From: Desulfobacterales bacterium
Lineage (GTDB): Bacteria; Desulfobacterota; Desulfobacteria; Desulfobacterales; UBA11574
Assembly (NCBI GenBank): GCA_024641825.1
Contig: JAHECI010000004.1
Location: 1 to 33,935, forward strand
Length of the DNA stretch: 33,935 bases
Direction: 5' to 3'
Shown in pieces: positions 1 through 10,383 of the stretch. A program made the position numbers and the translations under genes. The stretch's first letter is position 1. Each line of letters starts with the position of its first letter. The notes under the pieces are model-generated. The model saw only the letters and a list, made by a program, of their open reading frames with translations, was not told the origin of the DNA and did no database searches.

Positions 1-437
1 ATCTGAATGTCGGTTTTTGTTTTTAGTTCCTTTTTTTTAAGGGCCATTCGCACACTGTCGAGGATTCCATTGATAAAGGCACCCGACAATTCGGTGCCGA
101 ATTTCTTTCCCACGTCAATGGCCTCGTTGATGGATACTTTGGGTGGAATGTCTTGACAATAAAGGAGTTCATACACGGCGATTCTAATAATATTTCTGTC
201 CACGCAGGACATTCGGCTTATTTTCCAGTTGTCGGAAAATTTTTCGATGATCGAATCGATTTCGGATTTTTCATGGACAACGCCGTTGACAAGCTTGAGA
301 AAAAAAGGGCGGGCCTTTTTTGAAGGGTTAAAATTGATGCAGAATCGTTCCAGCAAATCATTGGAGTCATTCTGGCTCATATCAATATAAAAGAGCGCCT
401 GCATAGCAAGTTCTCGGGACTTGCGACGGTTTCCCAT
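1..437 (-). CDS. nusB: Transcription antitermination factor NusB (3' end truncated by window edge)
   Basis: Reverse-strand reading from ATG at 437 gives MGNRRKSRELAMQALFYIDMSQND...SCVDRNIIRIAVYELLYCQDIPPKVSINEAIDVGKKFGTELSGAFINGILD, typical NusB motifs. Open to the window start, so absent from the ORF track. Confidence 0.93.
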   Translation of the reverse strand, partial: MGNRRKSRELAMQALFYIDMSQNDSNDLLERFCINFNPSKKARPFFLKLVNGVVHEKSEIDSIIEKFSDNWKISRMSCVDRNIIRIAVYELLYCQDIPPKVSINEAIDVGKKFGTELSGAFINGILDSVRMALKKKELKTKTDIQ

Positions 438-439
438 GG

Positions 440-913
440 TTAAGCCTGGTCGACGACCTCAATCAAGTTTGCCATTTCTATGGCGGTTATTGCCGCACTC
501 CATCCCTTATTGCCGGCTTTTGTTCCGGCACGTTCGATGGCCTGTTCGATGGTATCGGTGGTTACAATGCCAAAGATGACCGGAACTTCAGATTCCAGAC
601 TCACCATGGCGATTCCTTTGGAGACTTCGGCGCTGACATAATCAAAATGTGATGTTGCACCTCTGATGACAGCTCCCAGACAGATAATCGCATGGTATCG
701 ATTTGCTGCAGCCAACTTTTTGGCCATCAATGGTATTTCAAAGGCACCGGGGACCTTCACGACCTCGATATCTTCGTCTCTGGCACCGGAGCGTAACAGT
801 CCATCCAAAGCACCTTCAAGAAGCCTTTCGGTGATAAAGTTATTAAAACGGCTTACAACAAGCCCAAATTTTTTGCCCTCAGCCAGGAGCTTGGCTTCGA
901 TAATTTTTGGCAT
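440..913 (-). CDS. ribH: 6,7-dimethyl-8-ribityllumazine synthase
   Basis: [44 protein letters not shown] motifs. Confidence 0.96.
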   Translation of the reverse strand: MPKIIEAKLLAEGKKFGLVVSRFNNFITERLLEGALDGLLRSGARDEDIEVVKVPGAFEIPLMAKKLAAANRYHAIICLGAVIRGATSHFDYVSAEVSKGIAMVSLESEVPVIFGIVTTDTIEQAIERAGTKAGNKGWSAAITAIEMANLIEVVDQA

Positions 914-967
914 TTGAGTTCCTCCCGATGTTATTGAAAGATACCATCTGTCAACGTCAACACAATT

Positions 968-2182
968 TTACGGCACGGTATCGACATTTAACAGGTGTCC
1001 CATCTTAAGTTTTTTGCATTCCAGATAATGCCGATTGTATTCATTGGGTTCGGTCTCGATCTCAATTTGCTCGGTTATACTGAGCCCATATCCTTGAAGG
1101 CCGACCATCTTCTTGGGATTGTTGGTGAGAAGCCGCATCTTTTTAACACCGAGGTCCACCAGAATCTGGGCGCCAATCCCGTAGTTTCTCAGATCCGGCT
1201 TGAATCCGAGTCTTTCATTGGCCTCAACCGTATCCAGACCCTGATCCTGGAGTGCATAGGCCTTAATCTTGTTAACAAGACCGATGCCGCGTCCTTCCTG
1301 GCGGATATAGAGGAGTACGCCGGCGTTTTCCTGGTCGATCATTTCCATGGCCGTCTGCAGCTGATCCCCACAGTCACAACGAAGGGAAGCGAAAATATCT
1401 CCGGTGAGGCACTCTGAGTGGACTCTCACAAGGACGGGTTTCTCCGGATCAATCTGCCCCTTAACCATGGCGATATGCAACAAATCATCCACAGCATTTT
1501 CATAGATAATTGCTTTGAATTCTCCTGCAATGGATGTGGGAATAACCGTTTCTGCAACCCTTTTCACGAATGACTCGGTACGCATACGGTATGCAATAAG
1601 GTCCGCGATGGTGCAGATGCCGATGCCGTGCTTTTCGCTGAACTTTTCAAGGGCCGGCATCCGGGCCATGGTGCCGTCTTCATCCATGATTTCACAAATC
1701 ACGCCAGAGGGTTTTAGGCCGGCAAGACGTGCGAGATCTATGGAGCCTTCTGTCTGGCCGGCTCGCACGATAACCCCCCCGTTCCTGCCCCTCAGCGGGA
1801 ATACATGTCCGGGCCTCACAAGATCCCGGGGCTCGGCATCGTCTGCTACGGCGGTAAGAATCGTGGTGGCGCGGTCCGCAGCGGAAATGCCGGTTGTTAC
1901 ACCGCACCGTGCTTCGATGGACACCGTAAAACCGGTCTGATATTTAGAGGTATTGTGTTCAACCATCAGCGGCAGGTTAAGAGAATCGATCTTTTTTCCG
2001 GTCATGGACAGACAGATAAGTCCCCTTCCGTATTTGGCCATGAAATTAATGGCTTCCGGTGTCACGGCTTCAGCCGCCATGGTAAGGTCGCCCTCGTTTT
2101 CACGGTCTTCGTCGTCAACGAGAATGACCATGCGTCCGGCAGATATTTCTTTAATTGCTTCTTCGGTGGATAATAGTGACAT
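968..2182 (-). CDS. ribBA: Bifunctional 3,4-dihydroxy-2-butanone-4-phosphate synthase / GTP cyclohydrolase II
   Basis: N-term [12 protein letters not shown]...RPGHVFPL (RibB); C-term [24 protein letters not shown]...RQEGRGIGL (RibA). Confidence 0.96.
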   Translation of the reverse strand: MSLLSTEEAIKEISAGRMVILVDDEDRENEGDLTMAAEAVTPEAINFMAKYGRGLICLSMTGKKIDSLNLPLMVEHNTSKYQTGFTVSIEARCGVTTGISAADRATTILTAVADDAEPRDLVRPGHVFPLRGRNGGVIVRAGQTEGSIDLARLAGLKPSGVICEIMDEDGTMARMPALEKFSEKHGIGICTIADLIAYRMRTESFVKRVAETVIPTSIAGEFKAIIYENAVDDLLHIAMVKGQIDPEKPVLVRVHSECLTGDIFASLRCDCGDQLQTAMEMIDQENAGVLLYIRQEGRGIGLVNKIKAYALQDQGLDTVEANERLGFKPDLRNYGIGAQILVDLGVKKMRLLTNNPKKMVGLQGYGLSITEQIEIETEPNEYNRHYLECKKLKMGHLLNVDTVP

Positions 2183-2246
2183 TTTTATTTAGTTTCTCCG
2201 TTATTTTCTTGCTTACGATAAATTGTAAAAGTTTCGAAACCCCAAA

Positions 2247-2909
2247 TTAAATAAAACCGGTTTTGGCCAGAAACTGCATGTCCACCGACTTTCCGGTCTC
2301 TTTCGAGTTGTCGACGTCATGACTTCGGCGAACAAATCGTTCAACATACTTTCCGATCATGTCTGTTTCTATGTTGACAAGATCTCCGGCGGTTATAAAG
2401 CTCAAGGTCGTCAATTCGGCAGTATGCGGTATGATACTTACATCAAAACCATTTCGGCCGCAGTTGTTGATGGTGAGGCTGATGCCATCCACGGCGACCG
2501 AGCCCTTTTTTATCATATAATAGGACAGGGTTTCGGGTACTTCAATGGTAATAATTATGGCGTTTCCGATTTTTTCTTTAAGTTTTACGGTTCCAATTCC
2601 ATCGATATGCCCTGAAACAAGATGGCCGTCAAGACGATCGGACAGTCGAAGGGCGCGCTCAAGGTTGACGCGAGCTCCGATCTTTGCCCGGCCAAAGGTC
2701 GTCCTTGCCAGGGTCTCCGGTGACATATCCACCTGAAACCGTAAGCCCTTGATCATAACCACGGTCAAACAGGCGCCGTTAACTGAAATACTGTCTCCGA
2801 TTTTGGTCTGATCAAGATCGAAGTCCGCATCGACGCTTAAGCGTTTACCCGGACCCGTCGACCGTATTTCACGGATGGTGCCGAGACCTTCTATGATTCC
2901 GGTAAACAT
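2247..2909 (-). CDS. ribE: Riboflavin synthase alpha subunit
   Basis: MFTGIIEGLGTI, DSISVNGACLTV, GHLVSGHIDGIG, GSVAVDGISLTIN repeats. Confidence 0.95.
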   Translation of the reverse strand: MFTGIIEGLGTIREIRSTGPGKRLSVDADFDLDQTKIGDSISVNGACLTVVMIKGLRFQVDMSPETLARTTFGRAKIGARVNLERALRLSDRLDGHLVSGHIDGIGTVKLKEKIGNAIIITIEVPETLSYYMIKKGSVAVDGISLTINNCGRNGFDVSIIPHTAELTTLSFITAGDLVNIETDMIGKYVERFVRRSHDVDNSKETGKSVDMQFLAKTGFI

Positions 2910-2945
2910 AATTCAAAAAATGGCCTATTGGAAATTGTCAATGGT

Positions 2946-4109
2946 TCAATCTTGGATCCCGTCCGGTTTCGGTGTATCCGCCGGGATTGAATTATGGTCA
3001 ATATACCCTTGGATCATAATATCGTCACCGAATCGTCTGACATGAATATCCTTAACCGGAATACAGCGATCCATTGTATCCGCCCCCGGTCCTTTGCAAA
3101 TGGGAATGCCGTCATCTCCTCCCAGAATTTTAGGTGCGAAGAAAAATATAATTTTTTCAACGATGCCTGCAGATAGCGCAGATGCAACCACCCGGCTGCC
3201 GCCTTCGATAAGAAGGCTGGTTATTCCAAAGGACCCCAAGCGGTCCATGAGGCGGTCAAGGTCGATCCTCCCATCTTTTAAAGGAGATTCGATAATTCTG
3301 GCGCCTGTCTTTTCTATTCGGGCCTTTTTATCGTTTGAAACCGAAGGCCCGGTGACCAGTATCGTATCAGAATCCGAATGAAGCCGCAAGAGTTTAGCCG
3401 CTTCGGAAATTCGAAGATGGGTGTCGAGAATAATTCTTGTGGGATCCAGACTTTTGAAATCTTTTGGACGACTTACCAGCCGGGTGGTCAAACTGGGATT
3501 GTCTTTTTCTACCGTGTTGATGCCCACCATAATGGCATCGACAGCATGGCGGAGGCGGTGGACGAACTCCCTGGCCGCTTCACCGGTAACCCACTTGGAA
3601 TCACCGCTTTTTGTTGCGATGCGCCCGTCAAGGGTCGCTGCGCATTTTAGGATCGTAAAGGGTCTTTTTGTTCGGGTGAATTTAATAAAAAATTCATTAA
3701 GTCTTTTTGCGTGGTCTTCACAAATGCCCACCGTGGTTTTGATGCCGCGATTTTTTAAATATTCTAAGCCGCCACCTTTCACATCGGGATTGGGGTCTTT
3801 CATGGCAGCAACCACATGCCGAATCCCGGCACCAATTATCTTTTCGGTGCAGGGGGGCGTACGCCCGGTATGGTTACAAGGCTCCAGGGTGACATAAAGG
3901 GTTGCACCTCGTGCCAAACTTCCGGCAGTGTCGATGGCATCGACTTCAGCATGGGGTTCCCCTGCGGCTCTGTGATATCCCTTTCCGATCACCGCGCCGT
4001 CTTTAACGATTACGGCACCGACCATGGGGTTCGGCGAAGTAAACCCCTCGCCCTTTTTGGCAAGGTCGAGTGCCATCTGCATAAAACGCTTGTGGTCTAT
4101 GAATGTCAA
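2946..4109 (-). CDS. ribD: Bifunctional diaminohydroxyphosphoribosylaminopyrimidine deaminase / 5-amino-6-(5-phosphoribosylamino)uracil reductase
   Basis: GEPHAEVDAI, TLYVTLEPCNHTGRTPPC, KCAATLDGRIATKSGDSKWVTG motifs. Confidence 0.96.
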   Translation of the reverse strand: MTFIDHKRFMQMALDLAKKGEGFTSPNPMVGAVIVKDGAVIGKGYHRAAGEPHAEVDAIDTAGSLARGATLYVTLEPCNHTGRTPPCTEKIIGAGIRHVVAAMKDPNPDVKGGGLEYLKNRGIKTTVGICEDHAKRLNEFFIKFTRTKRPFTILKCAATLDGRIATKSGDSKWVTGEAAREFVHRLRHAVDAIMVGINTVEKDNPSLTTRLVSRPKDFKSLDPTRIILDTHLRISEAAKLLRLHSDSDTILVTGPSVSNDKKARIEKTGARIIESPLKDGRIDLDRLMDRLGSFGITSLLIEGGSRVVASALSAGIVEKIIFFFAPKILGGDDGIPICKGPGADTMDRCIPVKDIHVRRFGDDIMIQGYIDHNSIPADTPKPDGIQD

Positions 4110-4165
4110 AATACTATGGTTGATCTAACCTCGGATGCGTTTGGCGTTCTTCGAACGCATCATGT

Positions 4166-4648
4166 TTAATGCCTGCTCAAAAGATGTTTTAATTCAGAAA
4201 CAAAATCGTTTACATCTTTGAATTCCCTGTATACTGAAGCAAACCTAACATATGCGACATCATCTAAATCATGAAGTTTTGCCATGATCTTTTCACCGAT
4301 TTTGTGGGAAGGTATCTCCTTTTCACCGGTTTCCCTGAGATCGCGTTCCAGTTCGTCGAGGAACTCGTCGATGACATTTACGCTGATATCCCGTTTCTGA
4401 CATGCCTTTTGGAGACCCGAACGGACCTTCTCCCGGGAAAAAACTTCACGTCGCCCATCTTTTTTAACAATCATGACGGGGATATCTTCAATATGTTCGT
4501 AAGTTGTAAATCGTCTGCTACATAAAATGCATTCCCTGCGTCTCCGGATGACATTCCCATCTTTACTCAATCTAGAGTCGATCACTTTGTTGTCTATTTC
4601 TCCGCAAAATGGACACTTCATGAATCCCTCCCTGGCTCTATCTCGCAT
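4166..4648 (-). CDS. nrdR: Transcriptional repressor NrdR
   Basis: [42 protein letters not shown]; the likely start is the internal MKCPFC, downstream of the called start. Confidence 0.95.
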   Translation of the reverse strand: MRDRAREGFMKCPFCGEIDNKVIDSRLSKDGNVIRRRRECILCSRRFTTYEHIEDIPVMIVKKDGRREVFSREKVRSGLQKACQKRDISVNVIDEFLDELERDLRETGEKEIPSHKIGEKIMAKLHDLDDVAYVRFASVYREFKDVNDFVSELKHLLSRH

Positions 4649-4657
4649 TATTGATGG

Positions 4658-5128
4658 TTATTCGAACGAGTCGGCATCGATCTTTATGACGTCAATACCC
4701 GCTTCCTTCAACATTTCTTCGGACATGGAGTCTGCATATCCAGACGCGTAAAAGATGCTACGTATTCCTGCGTTGATAATCATCTTGGCACATATGGAAC
4801 AGGGCAGGTTGGTACAGAAAAGGGATGCACCCTTTATGGTAACACCATGATAAGCGGCCTGAATGATTGCATTCTGTTCGGCATGTATCCCTCGACAAAG
4901 CTCATGATTTTCACCGGAGGCGATATTCAGTTTTTCCCGAAGGCATCCTGTTTCAAGGCAGTGTTTAACGCCGGTGGGCGCACCGTTGTACCCGGTGGAC
5001 AAGATTCTTTTGTCTTTTACGATGATGGCGCCGACCGATCGCCGGAGACATGTGGAACGCCGGGCCACCAGAGACGTGATGTCCATAAAATAGGCTTCCC
5101 ACGAAGGTCGGTTGCTTCTCTCTGCCAC
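4658..5128 (-). CDS. dCMP / cytidine deaminase family protein (ComEB-like)
   Basis: [13 protein letters not shown] and [15 protein letters not shown] zinc-binding motifs; located between glyA and nrdR. Confidence 0.88.
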   Translation of the reverse strand: MAERSNRPSWEAYFMDITSLVARRSTCLRRSVGAIIVKDKRILSTGYNGAPTGVKHCLETGCLREKLNIASGENHELCRGIHAEQNAIIQAAYHGVTIKGASLFCTNLPCSICAKMIINAGIRSIFYASGYADSMSEEMLKEAGIDVIKIDADSFE

Positions 5129-5130
5129 TT

Positions 5131-6393
5131 TTATTCCACCTCTTTGTGCCAGTTTTGATACAGGGGAAACCCTTGGCAGAGCTCAAACACAGTGTTCTTT
5201 GTCGTTGCAATAATTTTATTGTCCGTGGGATTTTGAAGCACATGGACAATAAGTTCTGCAATTGATTTCATTTCAGGCGCTTGCATGCCCCTGGTGGTAA
5301 TTGCGGGGGTCCCGATACGGATACCACTGGTCACCCCAGGGCCGAGGGTCTCAAAGGGTATGGAATTTTTGTTCACGGTAATTCCGGCACGGCCCAGGGC
5401 GTCTTCAGCATCTTTCCCTGTTATTTTCAGATTTCTCAAATCCACGATCATCATATGGTTGTCGGTACCGTTGGAAACCAGTGTTAAACCGCTATCCATG
5501 AGATGGCCGGCGAGAGCATCCGCGTTTTTCACGATATCTTTCTGATAGGTCTGGAATGATTCGCTCAAGGCTTCTTTGAAAGCAACCGCCTTGGCCGCAA
5601 TAACATGCATGAGCGGTCCGCCTTGAATTCCAGGGAATATTTCCTTGTTCAGCCGGGTGCTGTAATCGGTTCGAGCCAGAATCAGGCCGCCCCGCGGCCC
5701 CCTTAACGTTTTGTGGGTTGTTGAGGTTACCACATGGGCAAAGGGTACGGGAGATGGATGAAGTCCGGCGGCCACAAGACCGGCGATATGGGCCATATCC
5801 ACCATTAAAAGCGCGTTGACCGACGCCGCCATTTGTGCGAAGGCTTCGAAATCTATGATACGCGGATAGGCGCTGGCACCGGCAACGATCAACTTTGGCC
5901 GATGTTTTTTTACCAATCGTGCCACTTCTTCATAGTCGATGGTACCGGTATCTGCATTTACGCCATAGTGAATAAAATTATAGAGTTTTCCCGAAAAACT
6001 GGCCGGACTGCCATGGGTCAGGTGCCCTCCATGGGACAAACTCATTCCCATGACCGTATCTCCCGGATCTAACAGCGCAAAATATACGGCCATATTGGCT
6101 TGGGAGCCCGAGTGGGGCTGAACATTCGCATACGGGGCTTTAAATAGTTTTTTTGCGCGACTGACGGCCAGTTTCTCAGCAACATCGACATATTCGCACC
6201 CGCCGTAATACCGTTTATCCGGATAACCTTCGGCATATTTATTGGTCAGTACACTTGCCTGGGCAGCCATGACCGCAGGGCTTGCAATATTTTCCGATGC
6301 AATAAGCTCCAACGTGTGGGTCTGCCGGTCGATTTCCATGGAGATTGCCCGGGCAATCTCGGGATCTACTTTTTCAATGAGTCTAAAGTCCAA
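5131..6393 (-). CDS. glyA: Serine hydroxymethyltransferase
   Basis: [43 protein letters not shown] motifs. Confidence 0.97.
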   Translation of the reverse strand: MDFRLIEKVDPEIARAISMEIDRQTHTLELIASENIASPAVMAAQASVLTNKYAEGYPDKRYYGGCEYVDVAEKLAVSRAKKLFKAPYANVQPHSGSQANMAVYFALLDPGDTVMGMSLSHGGHLTHGSPASFSGKLYNFIHYGVNADTGTIDYEEVARLVKKHRPKLIVAGASAYPRIIDFEAFAQMAASVNALLMVDMAHIAGLVAAGLHPSPVPFAHVVTSTTHKTLRGPRGGLILARTDYSTRLNKEIFPGIQGGPLMHVIAAKAVAFKEALSESFQTYQKDIVKNADALAGHLMDSGLTLVSNGTDNHMMIVDLRNLKITGKDAEDALGRAGITVNKNSIPFETLGPGVTSGIRIGTPAITTRGMQAPEMKSIAELIVHVLQNPTDNKIIATTKNTVFELCQGFPLYQNWHKEVE

Positions 6394-6462
6394 ATATTTT
6401 TTCCTTGTTTCGCGTAAAACGCGAACCTGTAACGATGGGTTCGACGGTTGCCGGCGGACGGT

Positions 6463-6954
6463 TTAACCGCTAACAGATCCGTCGGTACAGCCGTGCTTCG
6501 CATCCGTATCAAGCCGATCAAATTTTGCCAGCCGGCGAAGATGCCGTCCCCCCTCAAAGGGTGTTTCCAGCCAGACCCTGACGATTTCCAGAGCCAGCAC
6601 GTCTCCGATAACGCGACCCCCCAAGACCAATATATTGGAATCGTTGTGTCGTCTGCTCATGATAGCGGAAAAAAGATCTGAGCACAGCGCCGCCCTGACA
6701 TGAGAGAATTTATTGGCAACCATGGACATGCCGATCCCTGTGCCGCACAACAGGATCCCACGGGAAAATTTACCCGATGAAACCAATGATGCGACCTTGA
6801 TACCATAATCCGGGTAGTCCACCGAATTTTCACTGAAGCATCCCACATCTTCAACATCCATGGACTGTTCCACCAGGAATGCCTTGATTTTTTCTTTCAA
6901 ATCATATGCCGCATGATCACTGCCGATCACCAGGGGTGTTGTGTTTCCGGACAT
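6463..6954 (-). CDS. rpiB: Ribose 5-phosphate isomerase B
   Basis: IGSDHAAYDLKE, DVGCFSENSVDYPDYG, GILLCGTGIGMSMVANK motifs. Confidence 0.95.
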   Translation of the reverse strand: MSGNTTPLVIGSDHAAYDLKEKIKAFLVEQSMDVEDVGCFSENSVDYPDYGIKVASLVSSGKFSRGILLCGTGIGMSMVANKFSHVRAALCSDLFSAIMSRRHNDSNILVLGGRVIGDVLALEIVRVWLETPFEGGRHLRRLAKFDRLDTDAKHGCTDGSVSG

Positions 6955-7074
6955 GATATTACCCTGTATATTGGAAATGAAGGGACCGTTGAAAGTTTTG
7001 AAGGAACAATATTTTCAAGCATCCCAAAAACGTTCACCGGTCGCGTAAAAAATCTTTTTAAGAAACCATCAAAA

Positions 7075-7251
7075 CTATTCGGTTTCAATTACCGTGCGGC
7101 CCTTATACGTACCGCAACTGGGGCATGCATGGTGTGGAAGCCTGGCTTCACCGCACTGGGGACAACTGGTGAGATTAGGGCCTGCAATTTTTTGATGCGT
7201 CCGCCGCTTATCCCGCTTTGATTTTGATGTTTTTCGTTTTGGAACTGCCAT
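7075..7251 (-). CDS. rpmF: 50S ribosomal protein L32 (58 aa)
   Basis: Reverse-strand reading from ATG at 7251 to TAG at 7075: MAVPKRKTSKSKRDKRRTHQKIAGPNLTSCPQCGEARLPHHACPSCGTYKGRTVIETE*. Below the ORF-track length cutoff. Confidence 0.95.
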   Translation of the reverse strand: MAVPKRKTSKSKRDKRRTHQKIAGPNLTSCPQCGEARLPHHACPSCGTYKGRTVIETE

Positions 7252-7443
7252 AATTAACCACCTAACTATTTGTTTTTGTTGAAATGTTATTTAAATCCAT
7301 ACGTTGTCAATGTTGAAGTTTAACTAATTGAAATAATACGCATTGTCAAGATTTTTAATACATATTTATTTTGATTTCCAATACCCCGCCTTTTGTCGGC
7401 GGACGGCCGAGATTCCGTCTCTTGGGGGAGCGGGGCTTCATTA

Positions 7444-7591
7444 CATGAAGTTATCTCAAAATAATCTTTTGGCCCAACCTCGGCGTTGGACCCTCGTTTT
7501 AAGTCCTCGACATACTTGAGTATGCCTGCGGGTTAAAACTCGGCTCCGCCTTGATTTTGAACCGAAATCTTTATTTTGAGATGGCTTCATG
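7444..7591. repeat. 148-bp inverted-repeat element (copy 1 of a 3-member family), abutting the recD2 stop codon
   Basis: Left arm 7444-7464 catgaagttatctcaaaataa pairs with right arm 7571-7591 ttattttgagatggcttcatg (2 mismatches in 21); central palindrome catacttgagtatg; core shared with 21539-21681. Confidence 0.8.
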
Positions 7592-9784
7592 TTAATTCTG
7601 TTTAAGCCTGAAAGCAAGGCCGGAAAGACGTTTTTTGGGCGTATCGTTTTTGAGCGCAATTGCCAGGGCTTTTTTGGTGCCGATGAGGATGACCAGCTTC
7701 TTACCCCGTGTAATGGCCGTGTATAAAAGGTTTCTCTGGAGAAGAACAAAATGCTGGGTCATTATCGGTAATATGACGGCCGGATATTCGGATCCCTGTG
7801 ATTTATGAACTGATATGGCATAGGCCAGGGATATTTCATCCATCTCCGTAAAATCGTAACTTACCGTCCTTCCATAGAAGTCCACGGAAAAGACATTTTC
7901 TTTTACGTCAACAGTGCGTATGGTCCCGATATCTCCATTGAAGACTTCTTTTTGATAGTTGTTTTTAAGGTGCATGACCTTGTCTCCGATTTTAAATCGA
8001 CTGCCTCTGGTTTCGACGATCACCGGATTAGGGTTCAATACCTCCTGCAAAACCTGGTTAAGATGGGTGGTGCCGATGACGCCTTTATGCATGGGGGTTA
8101 GAATCTGAAGGTCGTGCACCGGATCGACGTTAAACCGTTCAGGAATTATTTTGTTGCACAATTCAAGAATCGTGGCGACCACCGTGTTGGGATCATTCTC
8201 TTCTATAAAATAAAACTCGGAAAGGCTTTCGGTAGTGTCCAGCGGCTTGAAGACCGGAAATTCACCTTGGCGAATTTTGTGAGCGTTAGATACAATGGGG
8301 CTTTTATGAGCCTGCCTGAAAATCTTCTTGAGATAAAATGTCGGTGCACGGGCTGATTTTATCATGTCGGAAAGAACATTGCCGGGACCGATTGACGGGA
8401 GCTGGAAAACGTCACCGACCAGTACCAGAACAGCGGTCATGGGGACCGCATCGATCAGATGAAACATCAAAAGGGTATCCACCATGGACGCTTCATCAAT
8501 AATGACTGCATCCGCGTCCAAGGGGTTGTCCCGGTTCTTGTCGAACAGGCCGTCTTTAAAGTTAACGCCCAATAATCTGTGAATGGTTTTTGCATTCCTT
8601 CGGGTCACCTCGGACAGCCGTCTGGCTGCGCGACCGGTTGGCGCTGCAAGAAGAACCCGTTTCCCGAGGGCTTCAAAAACAGCATTCACAGATCGAATCA
8701 GGGTTGTTTTGCCGGTTCCAGGCCCCCCGGTAATAATCACCGCACGATGGGATAGAATTTTTTCAAGGACGACAATTTGTTCCCGGGAAAGTTTGATGGC
8801 CAATTTCTTTTGAACTTCTTTTGAAATGCGTTCCGCATCTATTGTGGGCGGTGTTACCGGGACCGACAACAGGGCTTTCAGGCGATTGGATATACCGGTT
8901 TCCGCCCGGTGAATTTCTTTCAAGTAAACGATTCTGTTTTCAGGAGTATCCGGTGAATTTTCAATTACCAGTTCTCCGTCGGCCGATAATTTCTCCATGG
9001 AATATCGGGTGATATCGGCTTCAAGGGAAAAAAGGTCTGCACACTGGGCAACCAAGTGATGTTCAAAAATAAAGACGTGCCCCTCATGGATGAATTGCTC
9101 GATCACATGGCGGATGCAAGCCTTCACACGCTGGGTGTCATCCCTTGATACACCCAGCTTAAGCGCAATTTTGTCCGCAAAATAAAAACCGATTCCAGGA
9201 ATATCGCCGGCCAGGCGGTAGGGATCATTTTGGATAATATTGACCGCATCCGCACCGTAGGTTTTAAGTATTTTTGCACAATAGGCGGTTTTCACCCCTG
9301 CATTTTGCAATAACTGCATGACGCCCCTTGCGGCATGATTGTATTTCCAGGCATCACATATCAAGGCTGCTTTTGCAGGTCCGACGCCGTCCACTTCCAC
9401 GAGTCTTTCAGGGTTTTTTTCTATGATTTCAAAAGTCCTGGCGCCAAAACGGCGGATCATTCTTTGGGCTGTTGAAGGCCCGATCCCCTTGACAATGCCG
9501 GAGGCCAAATATTTTTGGATACCGCTGATGGTTGCCGGCAACGTCTCCTCATATGACGCAATTTTGAACTGCTGGCCATATTTAGGATGGGTTTCCCAGG
9601 CCCCTTCAATTTTAAGGAATTGTCCCGGTTTGACAGCCGGCATTGACCCCACGATGGTCACCATATTGTGGGTCTTGCTCGTTTTTAATTTTGCGATGGT
9701 ATAATGGGTCTCGGGATTAGAATAGGTGATTCTTTCCAGCTCACCTTCAAGGGTGGTTATGGGGAGGGGCCTGTTCATGATCAA
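7592..9784 (-). CDS. recD2: RecD2-type ATP-dependent DNA helicase (YrrC-like)
   Basis: Helicase motifs ITGGPGTGKTTLIRS, IIDEASMVDTLLM, VGDVFQLPSIGPGNVL, AYAISVHKSQGSEYPAVI, LYTAITRGKKL; N-terminal OB/HhH region. Start codon is TTG at 9784 or ATG at 9778. Confidence 0.93.
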   Translation of the reverse strand: MIMNRPLPITTLEGELERITYSNPETHYTIAKLKTSKTHNMVTIVGSMPAVKPGQFLKIEGAWETHPKYGQQFKIASYEETLPATISGIQKYLASGIVKGIGPSTAQRMIRRFGARTFEIIEKNPERLVEVDGVGPAKAALICDAWKYNHAARGVMQLLQNAGVKTAYCAKILKTYGADAVNIIQNDPYRLAGDIPGIGFYFADKIALKLGVSRDDTQRVKACIRHVIEQFIHEGHVFIFEHHLVAQCADLFSLEADITRYSMEKLSADGELVIENSPDTPENRIVYLKEIHRAETGISNRLKALLSVPVTPPTIDAERISKEVQKKLAIKLSREQIVVLEKILSHRAVIITGGPGTGKTTLIRSVNAVFEALGKRVLLAAPTGRAARRLSEVTRRNAKTIHRLLGVNFKDGLFDKNRDNPLDADAVIIDEASMVDTLLMFHLIDAVPMTAVLVLVGDVFQLPSIGPGNVLSDMIKSARAPTFYLKKIFRQAHKSPIVSNAHKIRQGEFPVFKPLDTTESLSEFYFIEENDPNTVVATILELCNKIIPERFNVDPVHDLQILTPMHKGVIGTTHLNQVLQEVLNPNPVIVETRGSRFKIGDKVMHLKNNYQKEVFNGDIGTIRTVDVKENVFSVDFYGRTVSYDFTEMDEISLAYAISVHKSQGSEYPAVILPIMTQHFVLLQRNLLYTAITRGKKLVILIGTKKALAIALKNDTPKKRLSGLAFRLKQN

Positions 9785-10383
9785 TGCCGGTGGCCCGAAG
9801 GGTCTGGGGATTTGTACCGGGTGATTATCCAGTCAACGGCGTTGAAAAGGTCCGGGGCCACATGGTCCGGATGGATCGCTTTTTCTTTTAATATTTTTTC
9901 AGCCTGGATGCCGTTACCGGTTTCGACCAGAAGCGCGTACCTGCAGCCCGCATTCCGAGCACATTCGATGTCCTTTGCACTATCCCCGACCATGACAGCA
10001 GTTGCAAGGTCGATCCGGTATCTCTTTTTTGCCTGATAAATCAATCCCGGCTTTGGTTTCCGGCAATGGCACCGGTCTTCGGGTGTATGGGGGCAAAAGA
10101 ATATATCTGTGATTTCACCCCCGCCGGCTTGAACACTGGCCGTCATCCGGGTATGAATATGGCGGAGTCCTTCTCTGGATACCATCTTACGATTGATCAC
10201 CGACTGGTTGGTGATGACAATGGTGGTAAACCCATTCTGTTTGAGTTTCCTTAAAGCCTCTAGACTTTTTGGCAGAAACTCAAATTCAGACCAGTGTTTT
10301 ATATAATCCGCCGAATCCCGGTTAATCACGCCGTCACGGTCCAGAAAGACGACTTTTTGCAGTATGTGTTCTCGAATCGTCAA
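9781..10383 (-). CDS. gmhB: D-glycero-beta-D-manno-heptose-1,7-bisphosphate 7-phosphatase (HAD, GmhB)
   Basis: VVFLDRDGVINRDSADYI, FFCPHTPEDRCHCRKPKPGL, MVGDSAKDIECARNAGC. Start appears to be TTG overlapping the rlpA stop. Confidence 0.9.
   Translation of the reverse strand: MTIREHILQKVVFLDRDGVINRDSADYIKHWSEFEFLPKSLEALRKLKQNGFTTIVITNQSVINRKMVSREGLRHIHTRMTASVQAGGGEITDIFFCPHTPEDRCHCRKPKPGLIYQAKKRYRIDLATAVMVGDSAKDIECARNAGCRYALLVETGNGIQAEKILKEKAIHPDHVAPDLFNAVDWIITRYKSPDPSGHRH

Noticed and set aside
4110-4165. FMN riboswitch upstream of ribD
   Set aside because: Only 56 nt separate nrdR and ribD and no RFN consensus is visible.
6394-6462. Glycine or THF riboswitch upstream of glyA
   Set aside because: Gap is 69 nt; only a small hairpin (gttcgcgttttacgcgaaac) is seen, with no riboswitch consensus.
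7384-7435. CCCCGC...GCGGGG stem as an intrinsic terminator
   Set aside because: Only 6 bp of closing stem, long interior and no clear U-tract; kept as unassigned GC-rich palindrome.
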